This document shows positions 56,335 through 64,000 of a stretch of 64,000 nt of DNA, in pieces. The notes under the pieces were generated by a model. The model saw only the letters and a program-made list of their open reading frames with translations. It searched no databases and was not told where the DNA came from. The stretch comes from Macrophomina tecta. Its lineage: Eukaryota; Ascomycota; Dothideomycetes; Botryosphaeriales; Botryosphaeriaceae. The position numbers and the translations under genes are program-made. Numbering within the stretch: position 1 is the stretch's first letter; every line of letters starts with the position of its first letter. Where the stretch lies: contig JAKSGN010000035.1 of the NCBI GenBank assembly GCA_024180945.1, positions 1,116,001 through 1,180,000 on the forward strand. Reading direction: 5' to 3'.

Positions 56335-58734
56335 ATGGAAACCCTCAGAATCACACTGATCTACACTGCAGGGGCCGAATTACATGGAGCCACTGACAAG
56401 GCAAGTGTCCCCGTGGGCACAGACAGCGCGAAGCCGTCGTACACCAGAGTGTCGACGAAGGCTTCCATCGCAAGCATGTTTCAGGAAAATTCCGGCAATT
56501 GCCAAGGATTAGAGAGGCGTCAAGTCGTGAAGCTACGCGCTCAGCAGATATTTGATCTTCAAGATCTTCTGAACAGGATCTTGCAACAAAATGAGTTGAC
56601 GATCAGGAAGAGATGGTCAAAAAAGTCTGTGCCCAAACGTGCTGCTGCTTTGGCGGGAGCTTGCGCAGACTTGCCGGCTGAGCGCAACAGGCATCTCCAC
56701 AAAGCGACCAACCTTGTTCAACAGGATACTGAAGTGATCATGAATTCCTACCTCTGGCCGCACTTGAACGTGGAAGATCTTACAAAGGGCGATAATCTTA
56801 CACTTTTTCTCAACACTCGTGGTCATAACCCGGTTTGCGACTTTGTCGTCGACGATCTCAACAACTTCTTCGCCGCGCGCAACATAGGTGTAATCCAGAC
56901 CGGCAGCACCGATGATGTAAGCTACATGCTGCTCCACGATCAGCAGTCCGCCGAGACGTATGGCAACGAGTACACTTTCCTGGAGGATTTCACTGTTAAG
57001 AGTGCCGAAGACCAAGAGCTTCTCGACAGGCATCACACTGGCAAAGCTGTCAGCCACGCTACTGGATGCATGCTGCTTCATGTACAGGAGTTTACGTACA
57101 GGTTTCTCGTCGCGTGCTGTCTACAAATCATCCCCAACATAGGCGCCGAAGCATTTCTCAACACGTCTGCTCAAACGTGCGTTGCATGCTGCAAGCCCCC
57201 AAAGCTGAAACAAAAGGCCCCTTCGGGAGAATATCTGAGCGTTGCAGCAAAGTTAATCATCAGGCCTTACGCGGGTCGTGAAAAAGAAGACCTAGATTTC
57301 GCGGAACAACTGATCTTAGCAAAGAAGAATCAAGTAGAAGACTTCCTGTGGCTTCTTCGTCAAGACCCAGGTGTGTTCGAATCCTCAATCCCTCAATACA
57401 ATCAGCCTGGAGGTAAAGCAAAGGGACGGACGGAAATACGTACGCGCAGCGAGTACGCTTATCGTCTGCGCGAGTTTGTACGCAGCTCTCATCACGCCCT
57501 TATATTGTGGGATGCTGCATTAAAGCAGCTGCGGACCCTGCAAAATATTTATGGCCGATACGAGGATGAAATCTTCACTGGGTCAGGGCCTTTACCTCAT
57601 GAATACAGTGTCGAACTCATCATCTTCATGTGGACCCTGAGAAGAATTGAAATCATCTGCGCCGCCAACATCGAGCTCCTATTCGAAACAGATGATGCAC
57701 TTAAGAAAGTCTTCCAGCCACCTTCCGAATACGACTTCCGAGTGAGGTCGCTATACTCTCGAGATCGGATTGCTAGGATGGTTGGGGCACTCACCGGCCC
57801 ACGCATGCGCAAGCTTTTTGGAGCCGGCACGTTCGTGCATGAGATCGACCACGTTCTCCAGTCGCACAGCTCACCTGCGTTGACTGCTGGGATACAAAAG
57901 TATCTCAGTGATCTTGCGGCAACCTCGGAAGTCTACCGTCAGATCTACCTGCGGCATCCGTTGCACGAGTGCTATCACATCGCGCCTCGGTATCGCCCGA
58001 TCACTCATGAAGAGGGCGAAGAACGCGTGAGGAGCATGTGCAAGCATACGAACTTGTTTATATGCGGGCCTGAAACACTCTTGTTCAACGACTTATCCGC
58101 ATTCGAGAGCGGCGTGCCAGAGAAGGGCAGGTTCGCCTACCCGATCGACCAACCCAGTTCTCCCGGGAACATCGACGCAATGATCGCTGCCGAACAACGT
58201 CTGGACGAGTTCTGGAACCACGCTGACGACTGGTTCTGGACCAAAGCGCACGATTTTATGGGTCAGTCTGCCAACAGCGAGAGCCTTTCGGGGAACAGGG
58301 ATAGGGGCGGCCTTCGACAGCTCCTGAAAGACCACTTCGGACGGCCTCGCGACATTCAGCGCACCGATGGCCCCCTGCCGCGCCGTCGCAAGAGATTTCC
58401 GCCGGCCACAGAGCCGTATCGTCTGCCGTTACGCGGTTATCGGGTCGTCCGCGCCCTATTCCACGCCCCGCGCCCTCATGAGCAGGCGCCCGATGTCGCG
58501 TGGAGAGACGTCGTCTTCCTGATGACGAGCATGGGCTTCGCGGCTCTCAAGCTGGGAGCGGGCGGGTGGTTCTTCTCCGCGAAGGTGGAGAACATCTCCA
58601 GGGTGATGGTGCTTCAGGAAGAGTTTGGAAAAAAGGGAGGTGAGAAACTCTCGGCGCTCAAGTTGAGGGAGATTAGGAGGAGGGTTGAGTACCATTTCGG
58701 CTGGAGAATGGAGCTCTTCTCCTCCGCGAAGTAG
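56335..58734 (+). CDS. Large fungus-specific protein of unknown function
   Basis: Open frame of 799 residues from the ATG at 56335. It resembles an uncharacterised ascomycete family, recalled by the motif pair RKRWSKKS (basic, Trp-centred, near residue 97) and WPHLNVEDLTKGDNLTLFLN TRGHNP, then a long helical region. Other striking parts are RYEDEIFTGSGPLPHEYSVE and the tryptophan-rich EFWNHADDWFWTKAHDFM. No catalytic signature, signal peptide or membrane segment is visible. The N-terminus is uncertain: an ATG at 56292 opens MDFFEAQNSGKSAPNGNP in another frame and looks like a natural protein start. A short intron with acceptor near 56370 (CTACACTGCAG) could join it to the main frame, which would make the ATG at 56335 internal and out of frame. 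The gene body itself is well supported by its length. Confidence 0.75.
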   Translation: METLRITLIYTAGAELHGATDKASVPVGTDSAKPSYTRVSTKASIASMFQENSGNCQGLERRQVVKLRAQQIFDLQDLLNRILQQNELTIRKRWSKKSVPKRAAALAGACADLPAERNRHLHKATNLVQQDTEVIMNSYLWPHLNVEDLTKGDNLTLFLNTRGHNPVCDFVVDDLNNFFAARNIGVIQTGSTDDVSYMLLHDQQSAETYGNEYTFLEDFTVKSAEDQELLDRHHTGKAVSHATGCMLLHVQEFTYRFLVACCLQIIPNIGAEAFLNTSAQTCVACCKPPKLKQKAPSGEYLSVAAKLIIRPYAGREKEDLDFAEQLILAKKNQVEDFLWLLRQDPGVFESSIPQYNQPGGKAKGRTEIRTRSEYAYRLREFVRSSHHALILWDAALKQLRTLQNIYGRYEDEIFTGSGPLPHEYSVELIIFMWTLRRIEIICAANIELLFETDDALKKVFQPPSEYDFRVRSLYSRDRIARMVGALTGPRMRKLFGAGTFVHEIDHVLQSHSSPALTAGIQKYLSDLAATSEVYRQIYLRHPLHECYHIAPRYRPITHEEGEERVRSMCKHTNLFICGPETLLFNDLSAFESGVPEKGRFAYPIDQPSSPGNIDAMIAAEQRLDEFWNHADDWFWTKAHDFMGQSANSESLSGNRDRGGLRQLLKDHFGRPRDIQRTDGPLPRRRKRFPPATEPYRLPLRGYRVVRALFHAPRPHEQAPDVAWRDVVFLMTSMGFAALKLGAGGWFFSAKVENISRVMVLQEEFGKKGGEKLSALKLREIRRRVEYHFGWRMELFSSAK

Positions 58735-59278
58735 TCCCATTCTCCGGCCGGCATGGACTTTGCAAGTTTGGCGTGGTTCTTTGAAGCTGTCTTTTTCTCG
58801 ACTTTGCGTGACTTCTCACACTAGACAGCGCAGGGAATATATACAATCAGTAGACTCTCGCGTCAGTATGAGTGCTTTAACTGGCCAGGGTGGTGTTCCC
58901 CGCGCTAACCCGCTTCGGGAAACTGGACCCTGAAGATGAGTTACTCGCAGCCAGCGTGTTCCCCTACTCCCCGCTCCATCTCCCTGATGGCACCTCCTGA
59001 CGGTGCAGCCGCAGCAGTCATTCGCTCAACTCAATCTGCACGGCAGAGCCGTCCCTGAACAGCCAACACTCGGCCCAACCGGCTCTCTCGTCGGCCCCAA
59101 TTTGCAAGGACCCACACCCTGCACGAATTTTTTTTTTCACTCAACAACCAGCCCAGACACTCCGTCGTGTTCTTTCACGGATATTTACTTGTTCAACCAG
59201 CCGGTTTTCAACAATCAGGCGTCTCCAATGTCTGAGAAATCACAGAGGAAGGCTCAAGTCTTCCATCTTCTCTCTCAA
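58735..59278. other. Intergenic before tRNA-Met
   Basis: About 540 bases with the 3' end of the preceding gene. No additional gene was recognised. It contains a T9 run at about 59128. Confidence 0.5.
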
Positions 59279-59388
59279 GTCTCTGTGGTCTAGTCGGTTA
59301 TGACGTCGGTCTCATACTGCTTGCAAAGTGTGACTTCTTCGCAGAAGAAGCGATCCGAAGGTCCGCAGTTCGATTCTGCGTAGGGACA
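59279..59388 (+). tRNA. tRNA-Met (CAT), elongator type, with a 36-nt intron
   Basis: Full cloverleaf: acceptor GTCTCTG/TAGGGAC with two G-T pairs, D arm GTC...GAC, anticodon stem TCGG/CCGA with a T31-T39 mismatch also found in yeast elongator tRNA-Met, anticodon CAT at 59313-59315, five-base variable loop AGGTC, T arm CGCAG-TTCGATT-CTGCG and discriminator A at 59388. The intron occupies 59317-59352, one base 3' of the anticodon, as in all nuclear tRNA introns. The A box TGGTCTAGTCGG and B box AGTTCGATTC are in place, and a T6 Pol III terminator lies about 30 bases downstream (59419-59424). Confidence 0.9.
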
Positions 59389-60062
59389 TTTCCTTTTGCC
59401 CTTGGCTAGGCGGGAAGACTTTTTTGGTTGTTGTGTGGTTGTGGGTTGTCTTTTTTGGGCGTGGGGTGAAGAGTAAGTGCGGATCTTTCGGTACGGTGAG
59501 GAGAACTTGAACAACTGCTTCGACGAGTTGAATGCTCACTGGATATACCGGAGAGACGGTACCAGGCATGTTCTCATGTTAATGGACGCCAGCGGGGACA
59601 TCTGCGATTGCAGGGTCTTGCGCGGTGGCGAAGTGGGACAGAAGACAATTTGATGAGATAGGGTGGTAGAAAGACAGAAGAGAAGGAGAGCATGTAGAAA
59701 ACAGAGGGCCATGCGCGTTAATCAGACCGTGGGATCCTGTTCTGCTACTCACACATGTTCGAAGTGTGCCAGTACGCTCAGAGGTAACCCCCGCAGAGAC
59801 CACCGGTGCCATGACTCTGTGTTACTAACGTTAAAAGATAATGTTCAATCCCGAGCGAGCTACTTCTCACAAGTACCAACTTTTTAATGTGGACTTCCGG
59901 GAGGCACGTTGGTCCGTCGGGCTTCGTAATACCCCACATCCCGACTCGGAAATGGAGATGAAACCACCCCGCGCACCGCTGCTACCTATAAGGAGAGATG
60001 TGAATATACACTTCAGGAGGAAGATTTTGTAGATTACAGCCTTTTTCTCTATAAATTCAGAC
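59389..60062. other. Intergenic, tRNA-Met to O-methyltransferase
   Basis: About 670 bases with the tRNA terminator on the left and the O-methyltransferase promoter on the right; a CTATAAATTC TATA-like element lies at about 60050-60058, very close to the ATG. No other gene is seen. Confidence 0.5.
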
Positions 60063-61032
60063 ATGGCGGTTTCTGTTCGAAGTCAACCTGAATCCCACGC
60101 CGGCGAGAACAATGCGGAAGGGAAAAGTGTGACCAGAACTGGCCGGAGTTCCGACATGCAGAGCGCAAGCATCAACGCAGCCTACGTGAGTTGATAGTGG
60201 CAAAACTCCAATTGTAACCGGGCATACGAGTCGGATTTCAAACACACTAATACATACCCTGCAGAGAGAAGCAAGCATGGAGATTCAGCTATTGAATCAT
60301 ATCCATGAAAATCCCTCCATCGATTCCCTCCGCGGCAACCCTCAGGCAATTGCTGATGCCATTGACAAGTACGCTGGTAATTTGGACGACGCGAGGTGGC
60401 TGATGACCCTTGGACCGGATAAAAGCAACTTCATCAAGTCCGTCTTTGCCAGAGCGTCACCAGGTCCGCCAAAGGTTTTCCTAGAATTTGGCACCTACAT
60501 CGGTTACTCCGCCATCGTCCTAGGAGCGGCACTGCGAGACCTGAACCTGGATCAGGGCATCAGGTACATCACGTTCGAAAAGACGCCAACTATGGCAGCC
60601 ATCGCGTCAAGCTTGATTGAATTGGCAGGGCTGAAAGACGTGGTAGAAGTGCACGTTGGCTCCGCCGCAGACTCGCTCAGGAGGTTGGTAGCTGAAGGAA
60701 AGCTGAAGAAGATGGATGTGGATGCTCTGCTTCTGGACCACTGGAAGGATTTCTACATCTCAGATCTGCAGGCGTGCGAGGAGCTGGGTCTGTTGAGGAA
60801 AGGCAGCATCGTGCTTGCTGACAACGTCAAGTTCCCTGGGGTACCGGAGTACTTGGAATACGTCAGGAAGGGTGTGGCGGAGAAATCGGCAGACGGTTTT
60901 AGATACAGTACGCAGACGGCAGACTTCCAGTTCCCGTTTGATGGTCCAGAGGTAAACTCTCATCAGAAATTTGTATGTTTTTGACGCTGACCTGGGATAC
61001 AGGACCAGATCGCTTTCAGCACAGTGGTGTGA
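60063..61032 (+). CDS. SAM-dependent O-methyltransferase (catechol-type)
   Basis: Class I methyltransferase of the catechol O-methyltransferase-like family. Three exons, 60063-60185, 60265-60951 and 61003-61032, give 279 residues. The last exon is only 30 nt and restores the family ending GPEDQIAFSTVV; without it the frame runs into the intron and stops. The SAM motif I is VFLEFGTYIGYSAIVLGAAL, followed by YITFEKTPTMAAIASSLIEL, VEVHVGSAADSLRRL, the metal-binding segment DALLLDHWKDFY and VLADNVKFPGVPEYL, as in COMT. The N-terminal 40 residues are Ser/Asn-rich and not family-conserved. It is probably cytosolic. It is convergent with the NmrA-like gene, about 180 bases apart, so a shared pathway is possible but unproven. 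Confidence 0.92.
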
Positions 61033-61211
61033 TGGGAATTGGCTCAGTGCAGACATGGCTATCCCACTCCTTCGAAATATCGCAATGGGACTAGCGAGTA
61101 AATTGAATATTTATTTAGCGAAGCGGTGCGATGGTGTCGGGTGAACGGAGTTCTATAGCCATGAGGAGTACCAGACACACTGTATTCAAGACTGAGCTAC
61201 GCAAACCAGAC

Positions 61212-62180
61212 TTACTCCCAAACTGATTTGTTCTTTCTGGCGAACTCGTCAAAACTGATTGGAGGCCTCCCTGTGACCTCCTTCACGTCGTTACCTTCCA
61301 GTGCCTCTTCTCCCCTCGCCGCCATGAGCTCGAGCTGCACCACAACATCCGCGAACTGCTGGGGCACGCCTGCATCTGTCATTGCCTTCTTCCGATCATC
61401 CCCCGAAGGCTTCAGATTAACGATCTTGCGTCCGAGAACATTGCTGAGCTTTTCTGCAACCTGCTCCATTGTCAGTGTTGAGTGCAGGGTACGAGCTCAG
61501 CGAGAAGCGTACGTCATCATAAGTCAAAAGCTCAGGGCCAAGGATGCGATACGAGGTGTTGTGCGGTTTCTCGTCCGTGAGCGTATGGAAAGCCACGGCA
61601 GCGATATCTTCAGCGCTGATGAATGGGATCTTGCCATTTCCACATGCAGTGTACAGCTGGCCGTTCTTGACTTGTTCTAAGCCCCACGACTCTGACAGAT
61701 TCTCTGTGCCCTCGTCAGCAAGACAAGCATTTCGGAATTGCTCCCCAAAGTCAACTTACCCATGAACCACGAAGGACGAAGGACGGCATAATCAACGCCA
61801 ACATCGAGTATATGCTGCCACACCTTTCCGACATACCATCCGCCAGGCTGGGTAGTGCTACCACCCAACAAGACAAACCTCTTGACACCGTGCTCTTTAA
61901 TGCTGTAGTCGATGAACTTGTTCATGAAGACTACGCCTTCTTCGGCCTCGGGAGCCACTAAGTAGACGGCTGTGATCTTCTCACCGTGGGGGAACTTGTG
62001 CTCGAACGGGTTCTTGAAGGTTGATTCATCGAGCCAATCGAACTTGACTGCCTCCGAGCCAGAGGGAGCGGCGGCAGCACCTCTGCGGGATCCGATGACG
62101 AAAGGCAGCTTCGCATCTTGCAGGAAAGTCGCAAGGTGACGTGAGGTCTTGCCAGTGCCTCCGGTAAGGAAGAATGCCAT
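61212..62180 (-). CDS. NmrA-like NAD(P)-binding reductase, agroclavine-dehydrogenase (EasG) type
   Basis: Atypical short-chain dehydrogenase of the NmrA/isoflavone-reductase group, most like the agroclavine/festuclavine dehydrogenase family. Three exons, 62180-61760, 61703-61513 and 61460-61212, give 286 residues. The start is the ATG at 62180 (MAFFLTGGTGKTSRHLATFL), which begins at the Rossmann motif GGTGKTS; upstream frame has no ATG. Typical parts are FVIGSRRG, KFDWLDESTFKNPFEH, ITAVYLVAP, MNKFIDYSIKEHGVKRFVLL, YAVLRPSWFM, GKIPFISAEDIAAVAFHTL and PHNTSYRILGPELLTYDDVA. Donors are GTAAGT and GTACGC. Members of this family reduce diverse imines and enones, and many have no link to ergot alkaloids; no ergot cluster gene is near. 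The substrate is unknown. Confidence 0.9.
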
Positions 62181-62846
62181 GGTCAGTGAGATGTTGGTAG
62201 ATTGGCTGAGAGCTTCACGAGTAATGAGTAGGGTCAAGAGAACGTAAAGTTCCCTGCTCGTTCAGCTCGACGATTATAAACTGGTGTTCCGCGAGCTTAA
62301 CTCCGCTGCTTGTAGAGTATCTCCGTCAAGGATTCAGGAAGTCAGCACTAGGCCGGAAAACGCAGTTCGACTATGCATGTGATTAGGAGCGACCAGTTCC
62401 GGTTTCGAGTAGTGATGCTCGTACGGTGACTGGCATGCAAAGCGATGAATTGGCTCATCCTGGGAATCAGCAGCTAAGCCTTGGGGTATGGGGCTGCAGT
62501 GCAGCTCAGGCCCTGCTTGCCTGTTGCGCCACAATACAGCTGGCCGGACTTAACGGTCACAGCCATGTAAGCTGCCACGGCCTTCGCGTCTTGCACGTCC
62601 GAAGTCTTACGATACTACAGGCTGATCTGCATGGCAGGCTAGCCCAGTGCTATTAATGCTGGAGCCAAGTTGCCTTCACTCGGGAGCTTTCTGATACTGT
62701 TCGACAGCTCTTCCAAGACACATTGCCAATCCACAAGTGCGAGATATATTCGGGCTGACCTAGAAATGGCTGTTTCTTAGATCCCGTTAATTTTGTACAT
62801 GGAATTGTGGGAGTCAGCGTAAGGCCCTTGACCATAAACATTGCTA
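62181..62846. other. Intergenic upstream of the NmrA-like gene
   Basis: About 670 bases between two minus-strand genes; it should contain the NmrA-like promoter. No gene was recognised. Confidence 0.5.
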
Positions 62847-64000
62847 TCATCCCCCCAGGCTGTGGTTCAGCCACTCTCCAAATATGTTTCTTGTCTCCTT
62901 CACCAGCTCGAGCTCTTTCTCTGTTAAGAGCCCGCTCAGAGCCTGCTTTTGGCCATTCCCTTTGTCCTTTGCCTCGTAGCGACTGGTAATAGTACTTCCA
63001 ACTTCCCAATTATCCTCTATTTCATGTGCTGTGCCACCACCGAGAATAGTGCTGAGCCGCAAGCCAGCCTCCTCTCCAGCTGCCAGACCCTGGGCAACCG
63101 CATACTTCAGTGCCAGCTCCGCCAGCTTAGTCCCCCGCTCCTCAACATAATCCGATGCCTTTGCCGCCGCCTCTCTCAGACCCTTCGGCGCGGGATGGAA
63201 ATCACCCAGCTCGCCCACCGGGACGCCCTTCTTCCGGAGCAGCCCAATAGCCAGCGGACTGGACGCGAAGACGCAATCGACGCCCACCTCCTTCAACTCT
63301 CCCAGCCCACCCTCATCCACCAGCACCGTGTTCTGCAGCGTCAGCTGGCCCCAGACCTGCACGGCATCGACCCCCCTTCCATACCTCTGCCGCACCGCCC
63401 GCGCAACCTCCACCAGGCGCGGCACCGGATAGCCAGAAATCCCCACGTAGCGCACCGTCCCCAGCTCCCTCAGCTCGAACAGCGCGCCGACCGCAGCCAC
63501 CGCCTCCTCGACGGACACGAACTCGCAGTCGTGCGTGAACACGATGTCCAGGTACGGCGTGTGCATGCGCTCGAGGCTGCGCTCGACCGACGCGCGGATC
63601 CACGCGGGCGAGTAGTCGAAAGCGTCGGCGGCGATGCGGCCGCACTTGGTCATGAGCAGGTACGAGGCGCGCGGGTGGGCGGCCGCGAAGTCGGGCTGCG
63701 CGAAGGCGTCGCCGAGCAGCATCTCCGACGGGCCGTAGTAGGGCGACGTGTCGATGGCGCGGAAGCCAAGGTCGAGGGCGCGCTTCACAATGTGGCGGGT
63801 TGGCAGTGAGGCCGGGTTGGGATGCAGCTGGTTGCTGAAGCCCGCGCCCCCGAGAACGAGGGCTGGGACGAGGGCGGAGAGCGGGACACTGGGGTGAAGG
63901 ACAGCATTGGGGGGCGCGGTGATGGAGGTGTTTTGTTGTCGTTGTCGTTGTTGTTGCTGTTGCTGTTGCTGCTTCTGCCCCCCCGACGCCCTTGTGCCGT
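62847..64000 (-). CDS. ara2: Aldo-keto reductase, D-arabinose 1-dehydrogenase (Ara2) type, 5' end beyond window
   Basis: NAD-dependent aldo-keto reductase resembling yeast Ara2, which oxidises D-arabinose to the lactone in the erythroascorbate pathway. The stop is at 62847-62849. The frame is open to the right edge with no in-frame ATG before the family's N-terminal block, so the start lies outside the window. Visible family parts: ALVPALVLGGAGFSNQLHPN, RAIDTSPYYGPSE (Asp and Tyr of the AKR tetrad), LLMTKCGRI (Lys), DIVFTHDCEF (His), VQVWGQLTLQN and LSTILGGGTAHE. Upstream of the conserved core, translated from 63905 to 63980, is a polyglutamine stretch (Q8 then QRQRQQ), unusual for this enzyme family. 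Confidence 0.88.
   Translation of the reverse strand, partial: GTRASGGQKQQQQQQQQRQRQQNTSITAPPNAVLHPSVPLSALVPALVLGGAGFSNQLHPNPASLPTRHIVKRALDLGFRAIDTSPYYGPSEMLLGDAFAQPDFAAAHPRASYLLMTKCGRIAADAFDYSPAWIRASVERSLERMHTPYLDIVFTHDCEFVSVEEAVAAVGALFELRELGTVRYVGISGYPVPRLVEVARAVRQRYGRGVDAVQVWGQLTLQNTVLVDEGGLGELKEVGVDCVFASSPLAIGLLRKKGVPVGELGDFHPAPKGLREAAAKASDYVEERGTKLAELALKYAVAQGLAAGEEAGLRLSTILGGGTAHEIEDNWEVGSTITSRYEAKDKGNGQKQALSGLLTEKELELVKETRNIFGEWLNHSLGG

Noticed and set aside
60063..62180. Ergot-alkaloid cluster
   Set aside because: The reductase resembles EasG, but no DMAT synthase, catalase or other ergot gene is present; the family is broader than ergot synthesis.

Overview
The window is nuclear DNA from a filamentous ascomycete (Pezizomycotina; Dothideomycetes-like by protein flavour, but I cannot fix the class). 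The evidence is short spliceosomal introns (about 45-160 nt, GTRNGY donors, YAG acceptors), single genes on either strand separated by 0.2-4.5 kb, no operons, a spliceosomal U2 snRNA gene and an intron-containing tRNA gene. I see about 23 protein genes, nearly all conserved housekeeping genes, plus two RNA genes. No CRISPR array, intact transposon or virus was seen.

Layout, left to right. 1-12 kb: rpl32 (-), an acyl-protein-thioesterase-like hydrolase (-), cullin-4 (-) and the mitochondrial dynamin mgm1 (-). 12-25 kb: dug3 (+, sharing a short bidirectional promoter region with mgm1), a secreted chitin-binding AA7 flavo-oxidase (+), a 3.3-kb gene-free stretch, an MmgE/PrpD-family protein (-) and, divergently, serine palmitoyltransferase lcb2 (+). 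25-35.5 kb: another 3.6-kb gene-free stretch, a proline/glycine-rich unknown (+), triosephosphate isomerase (+), mitoribosomal mL43 (-) and U1-70K (+). 35.4-39.9 kb: a 4.5-kb gene-poor, partly AT-rich stretch with hairpins and a possible relic of a secreted protein. 40-48 kb: a CofD/YvcK-like protein (-) with an 18-nt micro-exon, a small mitochondrial membrane protein (-), a Shg1-domain protein with a long RD/RS tail (+) and a Ser/Pro-rich unknown (-). 49-55 kb: U2 snRNA (+), then translin, gpi11 and rpc53 in tandem (+). 56-64 kb: a large fungus-specific unknown (+), tRNA-Met(CAT) with an intron (+), an O-methyltransferase (+), an NmrA/EasG-like reductase (-) and a 5'-truncated aldo-keto reductase (-) running off the right edge.

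The genes serve unrelated core processes: translation, splicing, transcription by Pol III, chromatin, ubiquitin ligation, sphingolipid and GPI-anchor synthesis, glycolysis and mitochondrial fusion. RNA processing is over-represented (U2 snRNA, U1-70K, translin, tRNA-Met, Rpc53). Items outside routine housekeeping are the CBM18-AA7 oxidase and the O-methyltransferase/NmrA-like pair. The most interesting non-genic signal is a short dispersed repeat, present in at least three diverged copies (5.3, 14.2 and 55.9 kb) whose differences fall largely on CpG-type transitions. All exon boundaries were placed by eye from splice signals plus frame continuity and recalled family conservation.
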